From Bacillota bacterium (GTDB taxonomy: Bacteria; Bacillota; UBA4882; UBA8346): a stretch of DNA of 40,697 bases. The position numbers and the translations under genes were made by a program. Positions 17,181 through 28,167 of this stretch are shown here, one piece after another. The notes beneath the pieces were generated by a model. The model searched no databases and was not told the DNA's origin. It worked only from the letters and a program-made list of their open reading frames with translations. Where the stretch lies: positions 1 through 40,697 of the forward strand of contig JAAYHS010000021.1 of the NCBI GenBank assembly GCA_012735315.1. The letters run 5' to 3'. The number at the start of each line of letters is the position of its first letter. Position 1 is the stretch's first letter.

Positions 17181-17509
17181 ATCGCCTCACCCACGGAAGT
17201 TGATCGGTTATAAATTGAACACGTGTCCCCTCTCCCCGAAAGAAAGGTTATTTCGACTGCTGTGAGAGGGGACAATGATTGCTATTGCTTTTCGATACAT
17301 TTACACCACCGCGGATACTTATGCTATGTCGGTAACGAAGAACTCACTAATATTCCCAGTATCATTGCAAAGCTAAAGGCAGTTTTATAACAATAGCTCG
17401 TATAAAACATACTTCCCCTCTCACATCCTTCAAAATGGTCATATGTTACGGGAGAGGGGAGCTGCTCTCGATTTCGAACGGCAACAAGATTTGGGAGGGG
17501 TGAGGCGGT
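17181..17509. repeat. Nested inverted-repeat (foldback) element
   Basis: The outer arms ATCGCCTCACCC (17181-17192) and GGGTGAGGCGGT (17498-17509) pair over 12 positions with one G-U. Inside are two hairpin stems built from the same word. GTCCCCTCTC (17225-17234) pairs with GAGAGGGGAC (17264-17273). TTCCCCTCTC (17413-17422) pairs with GAGAGGGGAG (17452-17461). A 329-nt stretch thus folds into a closed stem with two similar side hairpins. A T6 run follows the right outer arm. No transposase, ORF or obvious target duplication is visible. It could be a MITE-like element, a REP-type repeat cluster, or a structured RNA. Confidence 0.65.
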
Positions 17510-17544
17510 TTTTTAAGTCCCCGGAGCGATTGGACGATTAATTA

Positions 17545-17575
17545 ATAAAAAAACCGGGCTTTACGGCCCGGTTAT
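17545..17575 (-). terminator. Intrinsic terminator of carB (probably bidirectional)
   Basis: AACCGGGC (17552-17559) pairs perfectly with GCCCGGTT (17566-17573). On the minus strand a run of seven T follows, giving a strong terminator 60 nt after carB. On the plus strand a weaker T-rich tail (TTATTCTTTT) could end the yesN-type transcript. Confidence 0.88.
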
Positions 17576-17632
17576 TCTTTTACTTCTTGTACTTCTTGAC
17601 GGTGAAACGGCTCAATTCTTTTTAAACGCTTA

Positions 17633-20600
17633 TTATTTAATACCGGCGTGATATTCTTGAATTGATTTGACATGAGCGGGGTTTTCGCGGAAAGCTGCGA
17701 TTCCCTTGGCCGTAGCCAAAGCGGCGGCAAGGGTTGTAATGTAGGGAACCTTGTATTTGATGGCGGTCTTGCGAATGTAGGAATCGTCCATCTGGCTGTG
17801 TTTTCCGATGGGCGTGTTTACGATCAAATTAATTTCCCGGTTCATGATGGCGTCGACGATATTCGGTCTGCCTTCCTGCAATTTATTGATTAATTCGGCT
17901 GGGATATTCCGTTCGGTCAAAAATTGATGAGTGCCGCGAGTCGCCTTAATTTTAAAGCCTAGTCCGGCAAAGATCCTGGCGATTTCCAAAACGGAGGCGT
18001 CTTTTTCGGCGATGCTCATTAAGACCGTTCCTCCGGTGGGGAGCGGCGTTTGGGTGGCTTCTTGAGCTTTGAAAAAGGCGCTTCCGAATGATTCGGCCAT
18101 TCCTAGAACCTCACCGGTGGAACGCATTTCCGGACCCAAAAGAGGGTCTACTTCGGGAAACATGTTAAAGGGAAAGACCGCTTCCTTAACTCCAAAATGG
18201 GTAATTTCGCGATCGGTCAAGTTTAAATCGCTAATTCTCTTGCCGAGCATAACTTGAGTGGCCAGATGGGCCATGGGTATTCCGCATACCTTGGAAACCA
18301 GCGGCACCGTTCGCGAAGCCCTGGGGTTGGCTTCCAAAACATATACTCGGTCGTCGCTGATGGCGTATTGGATGTTCATTAAGCCTATCACATGCAGTTC
18401 TTTGGCAATTTTTTGGGTATAATCCCGAATCGTTTTCAAGTGCCGTTCCTGAATGCTGACCGGAGGAATCACGCAAGCGGAGTCGCCGGAATGAATCCCG
18501 GCCAGTTCGATATGTTCCATTACCGCCGGAACAAAGGCGGCGGATCCGTCGGAAATGGCGTCGGCTTCGGCCTCCAAAGCATTATTCAGAAACCGGTCGA
18601 TCAAAATCGGGCGCTCCGGATTGATATCCACGGCGGCCGCCACATATTCACGGAGCATCATTTCGTCATAGACGATTTCCATGCCCCGGCCGCCCAGTAC
18701 ATAAGAAGGCCGGACCATTAAGGGATATCCGATTCGATCCGCGATTTGGAGAGCTTCATCCAGGTTGGCGGCCATTCCCGATTCCGGCATTGGAATCCCT
18801 AATTCAGCCATTATGCGGCGGAAACGGTCGCGATCTTCGGCCAAATCGATCATGTCGGTTGAGGTTCCTAAGATTTTAACCCCTGCCTTCGCAAGTTCCC
18901 CGGCGATATTCAAGGGAGTTTGGCCGCCGAATTGGACGATCACGCCCTCGGGGCGTTCCTTTTCGTAAATACTGAGCACATCTTCAACGGTAAGCGGTTC
19001 AAAATACAATTTATCGGCGGTGTCGTAATCGGTGGAGACGGTTTCCGGATTACAATTGACCATGATGGTTTCCAAACCGAGTTCGCGCAAGGCGAAGGCG
19101 GCATGAACGCAACAGTAATCGAATTCAATTCCTTGACCGATACGGTTGGGTCCTCCGCCAAGAATCATCACCTTCCGGCGGTTGCTGGTTGAGGTTCGAT
19201 CCGGTTGGTTGTAAGTCGAATAGTAATAAGCGGCGTTTTCGACCCCGCTGACCCGGATTTCATCCCAACCTTCGGTGATTCCTAAACTTAAGCGTTGTTT
19301 TCTAACGGTTTCTTCAGGGAAATTTAAGAGACGGGCTAAATAGCGGTCGGCAAAACCGTCTTTTTTGGCGCGGGCCAACAAGTCCTGGGGCAGGCTGCGG
19401 TTTTTATATTTTAAAATCTCTTCTTCCAGTTCAACCAGTTCTTTCATTTGCTGAATAAACCAAGGCTTGATATGAGTCAGCCGGTGCAACTCATCAATAG
19501 AGGCGCCTTTGCGCAGGGCTTCATACATTATGAATTGGCGTTCGCTAGTAGGTTCGCGGAGCATTTCCATCAGTTCCGCAAGGGATCTTTCATGAAAATC
19601 CTTTGCGAAGCCCAAGCCGTATCTTCCGATTTCCAGTGAGCGAATGGCTTTTTGGAAGGCTTCTTTATAATTCTTACCGATACTCATCACTTCTCCGACC
19701 GCGCGCATTTGAGTGCCGAGTTTATCTTGGACGCCCTTGAATTTTTCAAAAGCCCAGCGGGCGAATTTGACTACCACATAATCCGCGGACGGAGTATACT
19801 TGTCCAAAGTTCCGCTTTTCCAGTACGGTAACTCATCCAAGGTCATTCCCACCGCCAACATCGAAGAAACTAAGGCAATCGGAAATCCGGTCGCTTTAGA
19901 GGCAAGGGCTGAGGAACGCGAAGTTCGAGGATTGATTTCGATGATTACCACTCGATCCGTTTTGGGATCATGGGCGAATTGGACGTTGGTTCCGCCGATT
20001 ACTCCGATGGCTTCTACGATACGATAAGCATATTCTTGTAACCGCTTTTGGAGTTCGGGACTGATGGTCAACATCGGCGCGGTACAATAGGAGTCACCGG
20101 TATGAACCCCCATGGGATCGACATTTTCAATAAAGCAGACGGTAATCATGTTGTTTTTGGCGTCACGGACCACTTCCAGTTCCAGTTCTTCCCAACCCAA
20201 TACCGATTCTTCGACCAAGATTTGCCCGACCAGGCTGGCGGCAATTCCCCGGCCGGCGACGGTTTTCAGCTCTTCGACATTATAAACCAATCCTCCGCCG
20301 GTTCCTCCCAGAGTGTAAGCGGGACGAATTACCACCGGATAACCGAGTTCGGCGGCGATCTCGGCGGCTTCTTCCACGGTATAAGCGGGACGACTCTTGG
20401 GCATTTCAATCCCTAAACGGTTCATGGTTTCTTTAAAAGCGATGCGATCTTCGCCGCGCTGAATGGCCTCGATTTGGACGCCGATAACTTCAACGCCGTA
20501 TTTTTCAAGCACTCCGGCTTGGGCCAGTTCGGCGCAGAGGTTTAATCCGGTTTGGCCTCCCAGATTCGGGAGAATGGCGTCGGGTCTTTCTTTGGCTATT

Positions 20601-20830
20601 ATTTCGGTTATGTTTTTTAGATTAAGCGGTTCAATATAGGTGACATCGGCCATGCCCGGATCGGTCATAATCGTCGCCGGGTTTGAATTCACCAGTACCA
20701 CTTGGTACCCTAATTTTCGAAGAGCTTTGCATGCTTGGGTTCCGGAATAGTCAAACTCGCAGGCTTGACCGATAATGATCGGTCCGGAACCGATAATCAG
20801 TATTTTATTAAGGTCGGTTCTTTTGGGCAT
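17633..20830 (-). CDS. carB: Carbamoyl-phosphate synthase, large subunit
   Basis: A 1065-aa full-length large subunit that makes carbamoyl phosphate from bicarbonate, ammonia (from the small subunit) and two ATP, for pyrimidines and arginine. The N-terminal half (1-400) has the first ATP-grasp unit, with KILIIGSGPIIIGQACEFDYSG and GGTGGGLVYN. The oligomerisation domain (about 400-550) follows. The second ATP-grasp half (about 555-935) repeats the theme with MILGGGPNRIGQGIEFDYCC and LGGRGMEIV. The C-terminal MGS-like allosteric domain covers about 935-1065. The ATG at 20830 has GAGGAA upstream. The small subunit carA and other pyrimidine genes are not adjacent, although pyrG is 2.8 kb away on the other strand. 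Confidence 0.97.
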   Translation of the reverse strand: MPKRTDLNKILIIGSGPIIIGQACEFDYSGTQACKALRKLGYQVVLVNSNPATIMTDPGMADVTYIEPLNLKNITEIIAKERPDAILPNLGGQTGLNLCAELAQAGVLEKYGVEVIGVQIEAIQRGEDRIAFKETMNRLGIEMPKSRPAYTVEEAAEIAAELGYPVVIRPAYTLGGTGGGLVYNVEELKTVAGRGIAASLVGQILVEESVLGWEELELEVVRDAKNNMITVCFIENVDPMGVHTGDSYCTAPMLTISPELQKRLQEYAYRIVEAIGVIGGTNVQFAHDPKTDRVVIIEINPRTSRSSALASKATGFPIALVSSMLAVGMTLDELPYWKSGTLDKYTPSADYVVVKFARWAFEKFKGVQDKLGTQMRAVGEVMSIGKNYKEAFQKAIRSLEIGRYGLGFAKDFHERSLAELMEMLREPTSERQFIMYEALRKGASIDELHRLTHIKPWFIQQMKELVELEEEILKYKNRSLPQDLLARAKKDGFADRYLARLLNFPEETVRKQRLSLGITEGWDEIRVSGVENAAYYYSTYNQPDRTSTSNRRKVMILGGGPNRIGQGIEFDYCCVHAAFALRELGLETIMVNCNPETVSTDYDTADKLYFEPLTVEDVLSIYEKERPEGVIVQFGGQTPLNIAGELAKAGVKILGTSTDMIDLAEDRDRFRRIMAELGIPMPESGMAANLDEALQIADRIGYPLMVRPSYVLGGRGMEIVYDEMMLREYVAAAVDINPERPILIDRFLNNALEAEADAISDGSAAFVPAVMEHIELAGIHSGDSACVIPPVSIQERHLKTIRDYTQKIAKELHVIGLMNIQYAISDDRVYVLEANPRASRTVPLVSKVCGIPMAHLATQVMLGKRISDLNLTDREITHFGVKEAVFPFNMFPEVDPLLGPEMRSTGEVLGMAESFGSAFFKAQEATQTPLPTGGTVLMSIAEKDASVLEIARIFAGLGFKIKATRGTHQFLTERNIPAELINKLQEGRPNIVDAIMNREINLIVNTPIGKHSQMDDSYIRKTAIKYKVPYITTLAAALATAKGIAAFRENPAHVKSIQEYHAGIK

Positions 20831-21225
20831 TTATCGTTCCTCGCTTTTCTATAAGGAGTGTAAGATCACCGAAGAATTTTCCGAAAAATTTATTTTCGCT
20901 TTTAGATAACATTTTCCTTCATTCATAAAAAATTCCGATCCGTTTATCGGGTCATTAAAATAAAACGGTTTTACTTAGGTAAAAGTGTTAACATTAATTC
21001 ATGAAGCGGATCACTTTTAGAACCGGTATTGTTATTTGTTTTAAACAATTTGCTTGTTTACCTTGACACTATTGATTAGGAATGTTTTAATTTATGAGGG
21101 AGCAATTCTGGAATCTGCTATAGTTTATCAAAATTAATCTTAAAACTCAAGGTCGTTAAGTTTTGAATACGGTTAAAGTTCGGTTTCTAAATAAAATAAA
21201 CAAATGGCAACGGAGGATTAATCAG
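20831..21225. other. Divergent intergenic region between carB and the hydratase gene
   Basis: About 395 AT-rich nt separate the two starts. The right half contains the promoter at 21063-21091. For carB, a weak pair TTCTTC / TATAGA (17 nt) may lie close to its start, but I would not rely on it. No attenuator hairpin or pyrimidine-regulator (PyrR) binding loop was recognised. Confidence 0.45.
21063..21091 (+). promoter_or_regulatory. Promoter of the aconitase-family hydratase gene
   Basis: TTGACA (21063-21068) is a perfect -35, followed after 17 nt by TTTAAT (21086-21091). The predicted start near 21098 gives a leader of about 128 nt to the chosen GTG. Confidence 0.72.
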
Positions 21226-23583
21226 GTGGTTGAATTACACGAAAAAGGGATTTATCTGGGAAAAGGAGTCATAATCCAAGAAGAAGCAGGGGAGGCCACC
21301 CTTGAGATTATCAATCGCCGCTTAAATCAATCCGGTCTTTCTCCGCTGTCTCTTAAAGAAGTTGATCAAGAGCAAGCCCGGAAAAACACAATAGCTTATC
21401 AAATTTTGAGCGCTCACAATCAAAACGATGATTGGCGGAATTTGCGAATTCGGTTTGACGCTATGGCTTCCCATGATATTACTTACGTGGGAATTATCCA
21501 AACCGCCCGCGCCAGCGGATTGACGGAGTTCCCCTTGCCCTACGTTCTCACCAACTGCCACAATAGTCTCTGCGCGGTAGGGGGCACAATCAACGAAGAC
21601 GATCATCTATTCGGTCTTTCCGCCGCCCAAAAATACGGCGGCATATTCGTACCCGCTCATCAGGCGGTAATTCACCAATATATGCGGGAAATGATGGCCG
21701 GCTGCGGTAAAATGATTTTAGGCTCCGATAGTCATACCCGTTATGGCGCTTTGGGGACGATGGGCATCGGCGAGGGCGGCCCGGAGTTGGTAAAACAACT
21801 TTTGAACCGGACCTACGATCTGCCTTATCCCGAGGTAATCGCCGTTTATCTGGAGGGGAAGCCTCGTCCCGGAGTGGGCCCTCAGGATGTGGCTTTGGCT
21901 TTAATTAAAGCGGTTTTTAAAAATGGTTTCGTTAAAAATAAGGTCTTGGAATTCGTCGGACCGGGAATCTGTAATCTATCGGCGGATTTTCGAAACGGGA
22001 TAGATGTAATGACTACCGAAACCACTTGTTTGAGTTCGATTTGGCGCACTGATGAGACGGTTCGCGAGTATTTCCGGATTCATAATCGTTTGGACGATTA
22101 TCAACGACTGGAACCGGGAGAACTGGCTTACTATGATGGGTTGATAAGAATCGATCTCGATGCCGTGGAACCGATGATCGCTTTGCCGTTCCATCCCAGT
22201 AACGCTTATACCATTGAAGAATTAAATCGTTATCCGGAAGAGATTCTGAAACAGGTCGAAGCCGATGGCCAAAAACAGTTGGAAAATCCGAAACTCCGCT
22301 TTGAACTTCGTTCCAAAATCGTAAACGGCCGGCTCCGGGTAGACCAAGGCGTGGTTGCCGGATGCGCCGGCGGCGCCTTCGAAAACATTTGCGATATGGC
22401 TGCGATCTTAGACGGCAAATCGATCGGCTCGGGGGAATTCGCGCTTAGCATTTATCCGGCCAGTCAGCCGATTAATATTCAATTGGCGAAAAACGGGATT
22501 TTAGCGAAATTGTTGGCTACCGGCGTTACAGTCAGGACCGCTTTTTGCGGGCCCTGTTTCGGCGCCGGCGACATACCGGCCAATAATACATTGAGCATCC
22601 GTCATACTACCCGTAACTTCCCGAATCGGGAGGGTTCAAAGCCGGCCAACGGACAATTGGCTTCGGTGGCGTTAATGGATGCCAGATCGATTGCGGCTAC
22701 GGCGTTAAATGGAGGTATTTTAACCGCAGCCACCGAAATCAATCCGCCGGTTTCAACCGAGAGGTATGTTTTTGACGCCACAGTGTATCAAAATCGGGTT
22801 TATCAAGGAGTCGGCAGGAGGAATCCCGACCAGGAGTTAAGGTTTGGTCCGAATATCGCCGACTGGCCCGCGATGTCTCCGTTGCCGGAACATTTATTGT
22901 TACGCGTGGCTTCGTTGATTACCGATCCGGTGACCACTACCGATGAATTGATTCCATCGGGAGAGACATCGTCATATCGTTCCAATCCTCTAAAATTGGC
23001 GGAATTTGCTTTGTCAAGGAAGGACCCGGAGTATGTGCGGCGGGCTAAAGAGATTCAAGCATTGGAAGAGGAGCGGCGGCGGTTATTGATGAACGCGGCT
23101 CCGGATTTTGCCGGGACAAAGCTTGAACCGGTTTTCATGCGGTTGATTAAATCGGGGTTGGAATCAGCCGCTAACTTAAATCAATTGGCCGAAAACACCG
23201 GGTTGGGAAGCTTGATTTTCGCCGTAAAACCGGGCGACGGTTCCGCCCGGGAACAGGCGGCTTCCTGTCAAAAGGTTCTTGGCGGATGGGCCAATATTGC
23301 CGTTGAATATGCGACAAAACGTTACCGCAGCAATTTGATAAACTGGGGAATGCTGCCCCTGGTTATTTCGGAATTGGCCGCGGTCGACTTCAAAGTGGAT
23401 GATTATATCTACTTACCGGAGATCCGGCAGGCGGTCGCTTCCGGCGCCGAAGCGATTAAAGCTTATGTGATTAACGAGAACGGCCGCAAAGAACTGGATT
23501 TAACCTTGCCCAATCTTTCCCCCACCGAACGGGAGATTATCTTGGCGGGTTGTCTGATTAATTATTATGCGAAACAAAAATGA
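21226..23583 (+). CDS. Aconitase-family hydratase (YbhJ-like)
   Basis: The 785-aa protein belongs to the aconitase superfamily. It has [43 protein letters not shown] and [11 protein letters not shown], which supply the three cysteines expected to hold a [4Fe-4S] cluster. Its order and length fit the poorly characterised hydratase branch that includes E. coli YbhJ rather than TCA-cycle AcnA or leucine-pathway LeuC, so the substrate is unknown. The GTG at 21226 is preferred: CGGAGG lies 9 nt upstream, and [11 protein letters not shown] fits the usual N terminus. A TTG at 21163 adds 21 residues without a good ribosome binding site. pyrG follows 52 nt later with no terminator between, so they may share a transcript. 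Confidence 0.82.
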   Translation: MVELHEKGIYLGKGVIIQEEAGEATLEIINRRLNQSGLSPLSLKEVDQEQARKNTIAYQILSAHNQNDDWRNLRIRFDAMASHDITYVGIIQTARASGLTEFPLPYVLTNCHNSLCAVGGTINEDDHLFGLSAAQKYGGIFVPAHQAVIHQYMREMMAGCGKMILGSDSHTRYGALGTMGIGEGGPELVKQLLNRTYDLPYPEVIAVYLEGKPRPGVGPQDVALALIKAVFKNGFVKNKVLEFVGPGICNLSADFRNGIDVMTTETTCLSSIWRTDETVREYFRIHNRLDDYQRLEPGELAYYDGLIRIDLDAVEPMIALPFHPSNAYTIEELNRYPEEILKQVEADGQKQLENPKLRFELRSKIVNGRLRVDQGVVAGCAGGAFENICDMAAILDGKSIGSGEFALSIYPASQPINIQLAKNGILAKLLATGVTVRTAFCGPCFGAGDIPANNTLSIRHTTRNFPNREGSKPANGQLASVALMDARSIAATALNGGILTAATEINPPVSTERYVFDATVYQNRVYQGVGRRNPDQELRFGPNIADWPAMSPLPEHLLLRVASLITDPVTTTDELIPSGETSSYRSNPLKLAEFALSRKDPEYVRRAKEIQALEEERRRLLMNAAPDFAGTKLEPVFMRLIKSGLESAANLNQLAENTGLGSLIFAVKPGDGSAREQAASCQKVLGGWANIAVEYATKRYRSNLINWGMLPLVISELAAVDFKVDDYIYLPEIRQAVASGAEAIKAYVINENGRKELDLTLPNLSPTEREIILAGCLINYYAKQK

Positions 23584-23608
23584 ATATTAAAAACATAAAA
23601 CGGGGTAG

Positions 23609-25243
<1,635 letters not shown>

Positions 25244-25258
25244 TCGAGTATTTTCCCC

Positions 25259-25297
25259 CTCCAAGTTGGCAAAAATAAACTTGGAGGGATTTTTTTT
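25259..25297 (+). terminator. Intrinsic terminator of pyrG
   Basis: CCTCCAAGTT (25259-25268) pairs with AACTTGGAGG (25278-25287), extended by one more G-C pair at the base, and followed by a run of T to 25297. The GGAGGG of the 3' arm is also spaced correctly for the TTG start at 25296. Confidence 0.9.
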
Positions 25298-25883
25298 GAA
25301 AGAGTTATGCTGGTGGTTTTGGGTTTTGAGTATGCTCTTGGCGATCGGTAGTAACGGATTGGCGAGTCAAGCGGTGAAGCCGGATTTTCAAAAAAATCGC
25401 GCCGAATTTGAATTGATCCGAAAAACCAGTATTGATCCGCTGTTGTTGAAAGGGGAAATTATTGGAATCAATCAACGGGAAATCGTGCTCAATCCGTTAA
25501 TTGGGAATGAAGGAGCGTATCATCTTCAGTTAGTTCCCGACACTAAAATTTTTTGTAACGGGGTCATTTCACAATGGGAAGCTTTAAGACCCGTCGCGCC
25601 GAAGGCTTTTTTTGAGGGTGAGGCGTTGGTGAATGAACGGGGGGAAGTAATCGTGGTCAATGCCTTTTATTATGGCGAAGAATGCGTAATTGAAAAGTTT
25701 GGTTATGAGCGGGGACGGCAATATTTACACCTCTTTTCGTTAACTTCGGAGGAAAATATTAAGCTCGCGATTACCCCCGGCGCCCGATTGCCTACCGGTG
25801 AAAGTTGGAAACGGGATGGGCAGGTTGTTTTCATTCTTTATAATGATCAACAAGAGATTAGAGCGGTTTTTTTGCCGGATTGA
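25296..25883 (+). CDS. Small secreted protein of unknown function
   Basis: The 195-aa protein opens with a signal peptide (KELCWWFWVLSMLLAIGSNGLAS, cleavage near residue 24-26). The rest is a beta-strand-rich domain with no motif I recognise; it repeats the theme of strand-turn-strand (GEIIGINQREIVL, GEALVNERGEVIVV), which may be a small barrel. The start is TTG at 25296, because GGAGGG (25283-25288) lies 7 nt upstream; the only earlier in-frame start lies inside the pyrG terminator stem. The ribosome binding site is inside the 3' arm of that hairpin, so it is exposed only when the hairpin does not form. Its own promoter is not obvious, so expression may depend on pyrG readthrough. Confidence 0.7.
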   Translation: MKELCWWFWVLSMLLAIGSNGLASQAVKPDFQKNRAEFELIRKTSIDPLLLKGEIIGINQREIVLNPLIGNEGAYHLQLVPDTKIFCNGVISQWEALRPVAPKAFFEGEALVNERGEVIVVNAFYYGEECVIEKFGYERGRQYLHLFSLTSEENIKLAITPGARLPTGESWKRDGQVVFILYNDQQEIRAVFLPD

Positions 25884-26014
25884 CGAGGCGGACCATTTCG
25901 CCCATGAGTAAGATTTAGTGATCTTCGTTCGGCTTTTAGCAGGAGTTGGTTGGGATCCCGTCGAAAAATTCAATTAGTAAGGGATTGGAATATCTTTGCC
26001 AAGGAAGGGTATAA

Positions 26015-27055
26015 ATGCCGGTAAGAGTCTTAGTTGTAGACGATTCTAATTTTGCGCAACAAGTTTTAGCGGATTTGCTAAGTGAAGATCCTGATCTGGA
26101 AGTTATCGGCATCGCCGCGGATGGGAATGACGCTTTGCAGAAAATCCCCGTTCTTCAGCCGGATGTTGTTACCTTGGATATTGAGATGCCCGGAATGAAC
26201 GGTATTGAGTGTTTGACTAAAATAATGGAGACTAATCCCTTGCCGGTGGTGATGGTCAGCCATCTGACCGTTGCCGGGGCCAAACAAACCATCAAGGCTT
26301 TGGAACTCGGAGCGGTCGATTTTGTGACCAAGCCGTCCAAAGATGATCACACTTTATTCGATATTAAAAAGGAATTAAATCGAAAGGTAAAATTAGCGGC
26401 TTCGATTAAGGTCGGCAAACTAAAGAAAGTCCTCGCCAAAAAACAAAAAATAGCGGCTCCGGTAAAACCTCCCCAAAATATCGAATTGTTAACCATCGGT
26501 TCTTCCACAGGAGGCCCGAGGGCGTTGCGTTATTTGCTCGGTTTGTTTCCAAAGGACTTTCCCGTGGGAACGGTAGTCACTCAACATATGCCGGAAGGTT
26601 TCACTAAAGTTTTCGCCGGTCATTTAAATGAGTTGTCCGAAATCCAAATTCAAGAGGCCAAAAACGGAGAACTGATTACGCCCGGAAAGATTTTGATCGC
26701 TCCTTCCGGAAAACAGATCACGCTTCAGCGGACTCCGAGCGGAGCTTTGGCGGTGGAAGTATCAACCCAACCGGAGCTTATCTATAAACCTTCAATTAAT
26801 CATTTTTTAAAATCGGTGGCCGCGGTTTGCGGAGAAAAAGTCTTGAGTGTAATTCTTACCGGAATGGGTTCCGACGGCGCTATCAGTTTGCAAAAACTAC
26901 GGGAAATGGGCGCCCGAACCATTGCCGAAGCGGAAGAAAGTTGCGTGGTTTTTGGGATGCCGCGAGCCGCTATTGAATTAGGCGGAGCGGAGTATGTTGA
27001 AAGTTTAACCAATATTTACGGGCGGATCGTTAAAATCATTAATGGCGAAAAATAA
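26015..27055 (+). CDS. cheB: Chemotaxis response regulator / protein-glutamate methylesterase, solitary CheB
   Basis: The 346-aa protein has a receiver domain (1-120; Asp9, Asp10, phospho-acceptor Asp55 in VVTLDIEMPG). A basic linker (about 125-153) follows, then the methylesterase domain with catalytic Ser164 (GSSTGGPRAL), His191 (TQHMPEGF) and Asp287 (TGMGSDGA). CheB removes methyl groups from, and deamidates, chemoreceptors to reset sensitivity. All catalytic residues are present. No cheR, cheA, cheW or receptor lies nearby, so it is either detached from the main chemotaxis cluster or serves another methylated partner. ATG at 26015 follows AAGGAAGGG. It is flanked by short gaps without clear terminators. 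Confidence 0.94.
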   Translation: MPVRVLVVDDSNFAQQVLADLLSEDPDLEVIGIAADGNDALQKIPVLQPDVVTLDIEMPGMNGIECLTKIMETNPLPVVMVSHLTVAGAKQTIKALELGAVDFVTKPSKDDHTLFDIKKELNRKVKLAASIKVGKLKKVLAKKQKIAAPVKPPQNIELLTIGSSTGGPRALRYLLGLFPKDFPVGTVVTQHMPEGFTKVFAGHLNELSEIQIQEAKNGELITPGKILIAPSGKQITLQRTPSGALAVEVSTQPELIYKPSINHFLKSVAAVCGEKVLSVILTGMGSDGAISLQKLREMGARTIAEAEESCVVFGMPRAAIELGGAEYVESLTNIYGRIVKIINGEK

Positions 27056-27244
27056 AGCCGGTTTCACTTTAGCGGCTGGGAATCGGGATTGGATTAAACG
27101 TTTTTTTAGCTTTTAGAAGGAACGGACGCCTAATTATCGGTTTTTTTAATAAGATTAGTTAAAAAGTTCACCGAGAAGCTCAAGTTTTAAAAAAGGAGTT
27201 TGCTTATTAATGCCGAATTTTTACAATCAGAGGAGGTGGTTTCG

Positions 27245-27898
27245 ATGTTGATCTCCACTCAACGGACCCTCGCGCTTCGATGCCCTTTGTGCGGCAGATT
27301 AGAATTCAATCCAATCTCCTGGTTTGATTTTTCCGGAAAAGACCCGGTTCGCATTAAATGTAAATGCGGTTTTAATAAAGTTGTTATTAACCCTAAGAAT
27401 AATTACCGTGATTATTATTTTCAGCTTCCTTGTTTAATTTGCGACGAGGTACATATCATTAAGTTTTCAAAGAACGAATTATGGGGTAATACTAATTTAG
27501 TGCTCCGGTGCGTTGCCAACGGCCAAGAACTCGGATATGTGGGGACCGAGGCGGCGATCGACAAATTATTCAGTCAGAAACGGGACGACCTGGAGAGTGT
27601 AATTAACAATCTTGGATTTGATGATTATTTCACCAATCCCCGAGTTATGTACGAGATCCTGAACCATCTCCATCAACTCGCCGAACTAAATCAGTTATTT
27701 TGTCATTGTGGCAACAACCAAATCGAAATCGATGTTTTCCCGGAGAAACTCGAGTTGCATTGCGCCTTTTGCCACAGCTTGCATATAATTTATGCCGAGA
27801 CGGTGGAGGATCTTCAGCTTGTCAAGAAAGCCAACGAGATAGCCTTAACTGAAAAAGGGTTTTCCAGTTTCGATTCCAGCAAAGTCCATCCGGTTTGA
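27245..27898 (+). CDS. Zinc-ribbon protein with multiple CxxC pairs (CpXC-like)
   Basis: The 217-aa soluble protein has paired cysteines at its N terminus (CPLC, CKC), in the middle (CLIC) and near the end (CHC, CAFC). This is consistent with two or three zinc ribbons of the CpXC/rubredoxin-like kind, separated by a helical stretch (about 95-155). It has no signal peptide. Function is unknown; such domains occur in protein or nucleic-acid binding proteins. ATG at 27245 has GGAGGTG upstream; an in-frame start 15 codons earlier overlaps that site. It lies upstream of rho and its leader ORF on the same strand, with 269 nt between. Confidence 0.7.
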   Translation: MLISTQRTLALRCPLCGRLEFNPISWFDFSGKDPVRIKCKCGFNKVVINPKNNYRDYYFQLPCLICDEVHIIKFSKNELWGNTNLVLRCVANGQELGYVGTEAAIDKLFSQKRDDLESVINNLGFDDYFTNPRVMYEILNHLHQLAELNQLFCHCGNNQIEIDVFPEKLELHCAFCHSLHIIYAETVEDLQLVKKANEIALTEKGFSSFDSSKVHPV

Positions 27899-28099
27899 AA
27901 TTAATCTTGGAGGTTCTACCGCTAATTCATCTTCAACCAACCTTTTTCCCAACAAATTTTAGAATATCCGACGTCAAAAAAATTAGCGTCAATATGTCGC
28001 CGTGATTTCCCGGATATGATGGGGGCGATATATTTCCCCTTTCTTTTTGGCGTTTTCAGGAGCTTAATTCCGGTTATATTAAAATTTAAGAGGAGAAAA

Positions 28100-28156
28100 A
28101 TGTTATCGTTATTAAATAGTGTTTTTGATTTTTTAATATCGATTCGTTCATATTAA
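28100..28156 (+). CDS. 18-codon leader ORF upstream of rho
   Basis: An ATG at 28100 follows AGAGGAG by 4 nt and encodes MLSLLNSVFDFLISIRSY. Its TAA (28154-28156) overlaps the first bases of the AAGGAGG that serves rho, so the two would be translationally coupled. E. coli rho also has a leader peptide (RhoL) and is autoregulated by transcription termination in its leader, but the peptides are unrelated. The stretch is AT-rich and could be open by chance; codon-level evidence is too short to judge. A weak promoter (TTTTCA at 28053, TATATT at 28075, 16-nt spacer) lies just upstream. Confidence 0.45.
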   Translation: MLSLLNSVFDFLISIRSY

Positions 28157-28167
28157 GGAGGATTTAA

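Larger units (their letters stand above)
17113..17632. other. Intergenic region between convergent yesN-type gene and carB
   Basis: This 520-nt gap is occupied mainly by the nested inverted-repeat element at 17181-17509 and a bidirectional terminator at 17545-17573. I found no ORF with a ribosome binding site and no tRNA. The two genes converge here, so no promoter is required. Confidence 0.6.

Noticed and set aside
17672-20416. Several long open frames antisense to carB
   Set aside because: They follow the codon periodicity of carB, lack ribosome binding sites and encode no recognisable protein.
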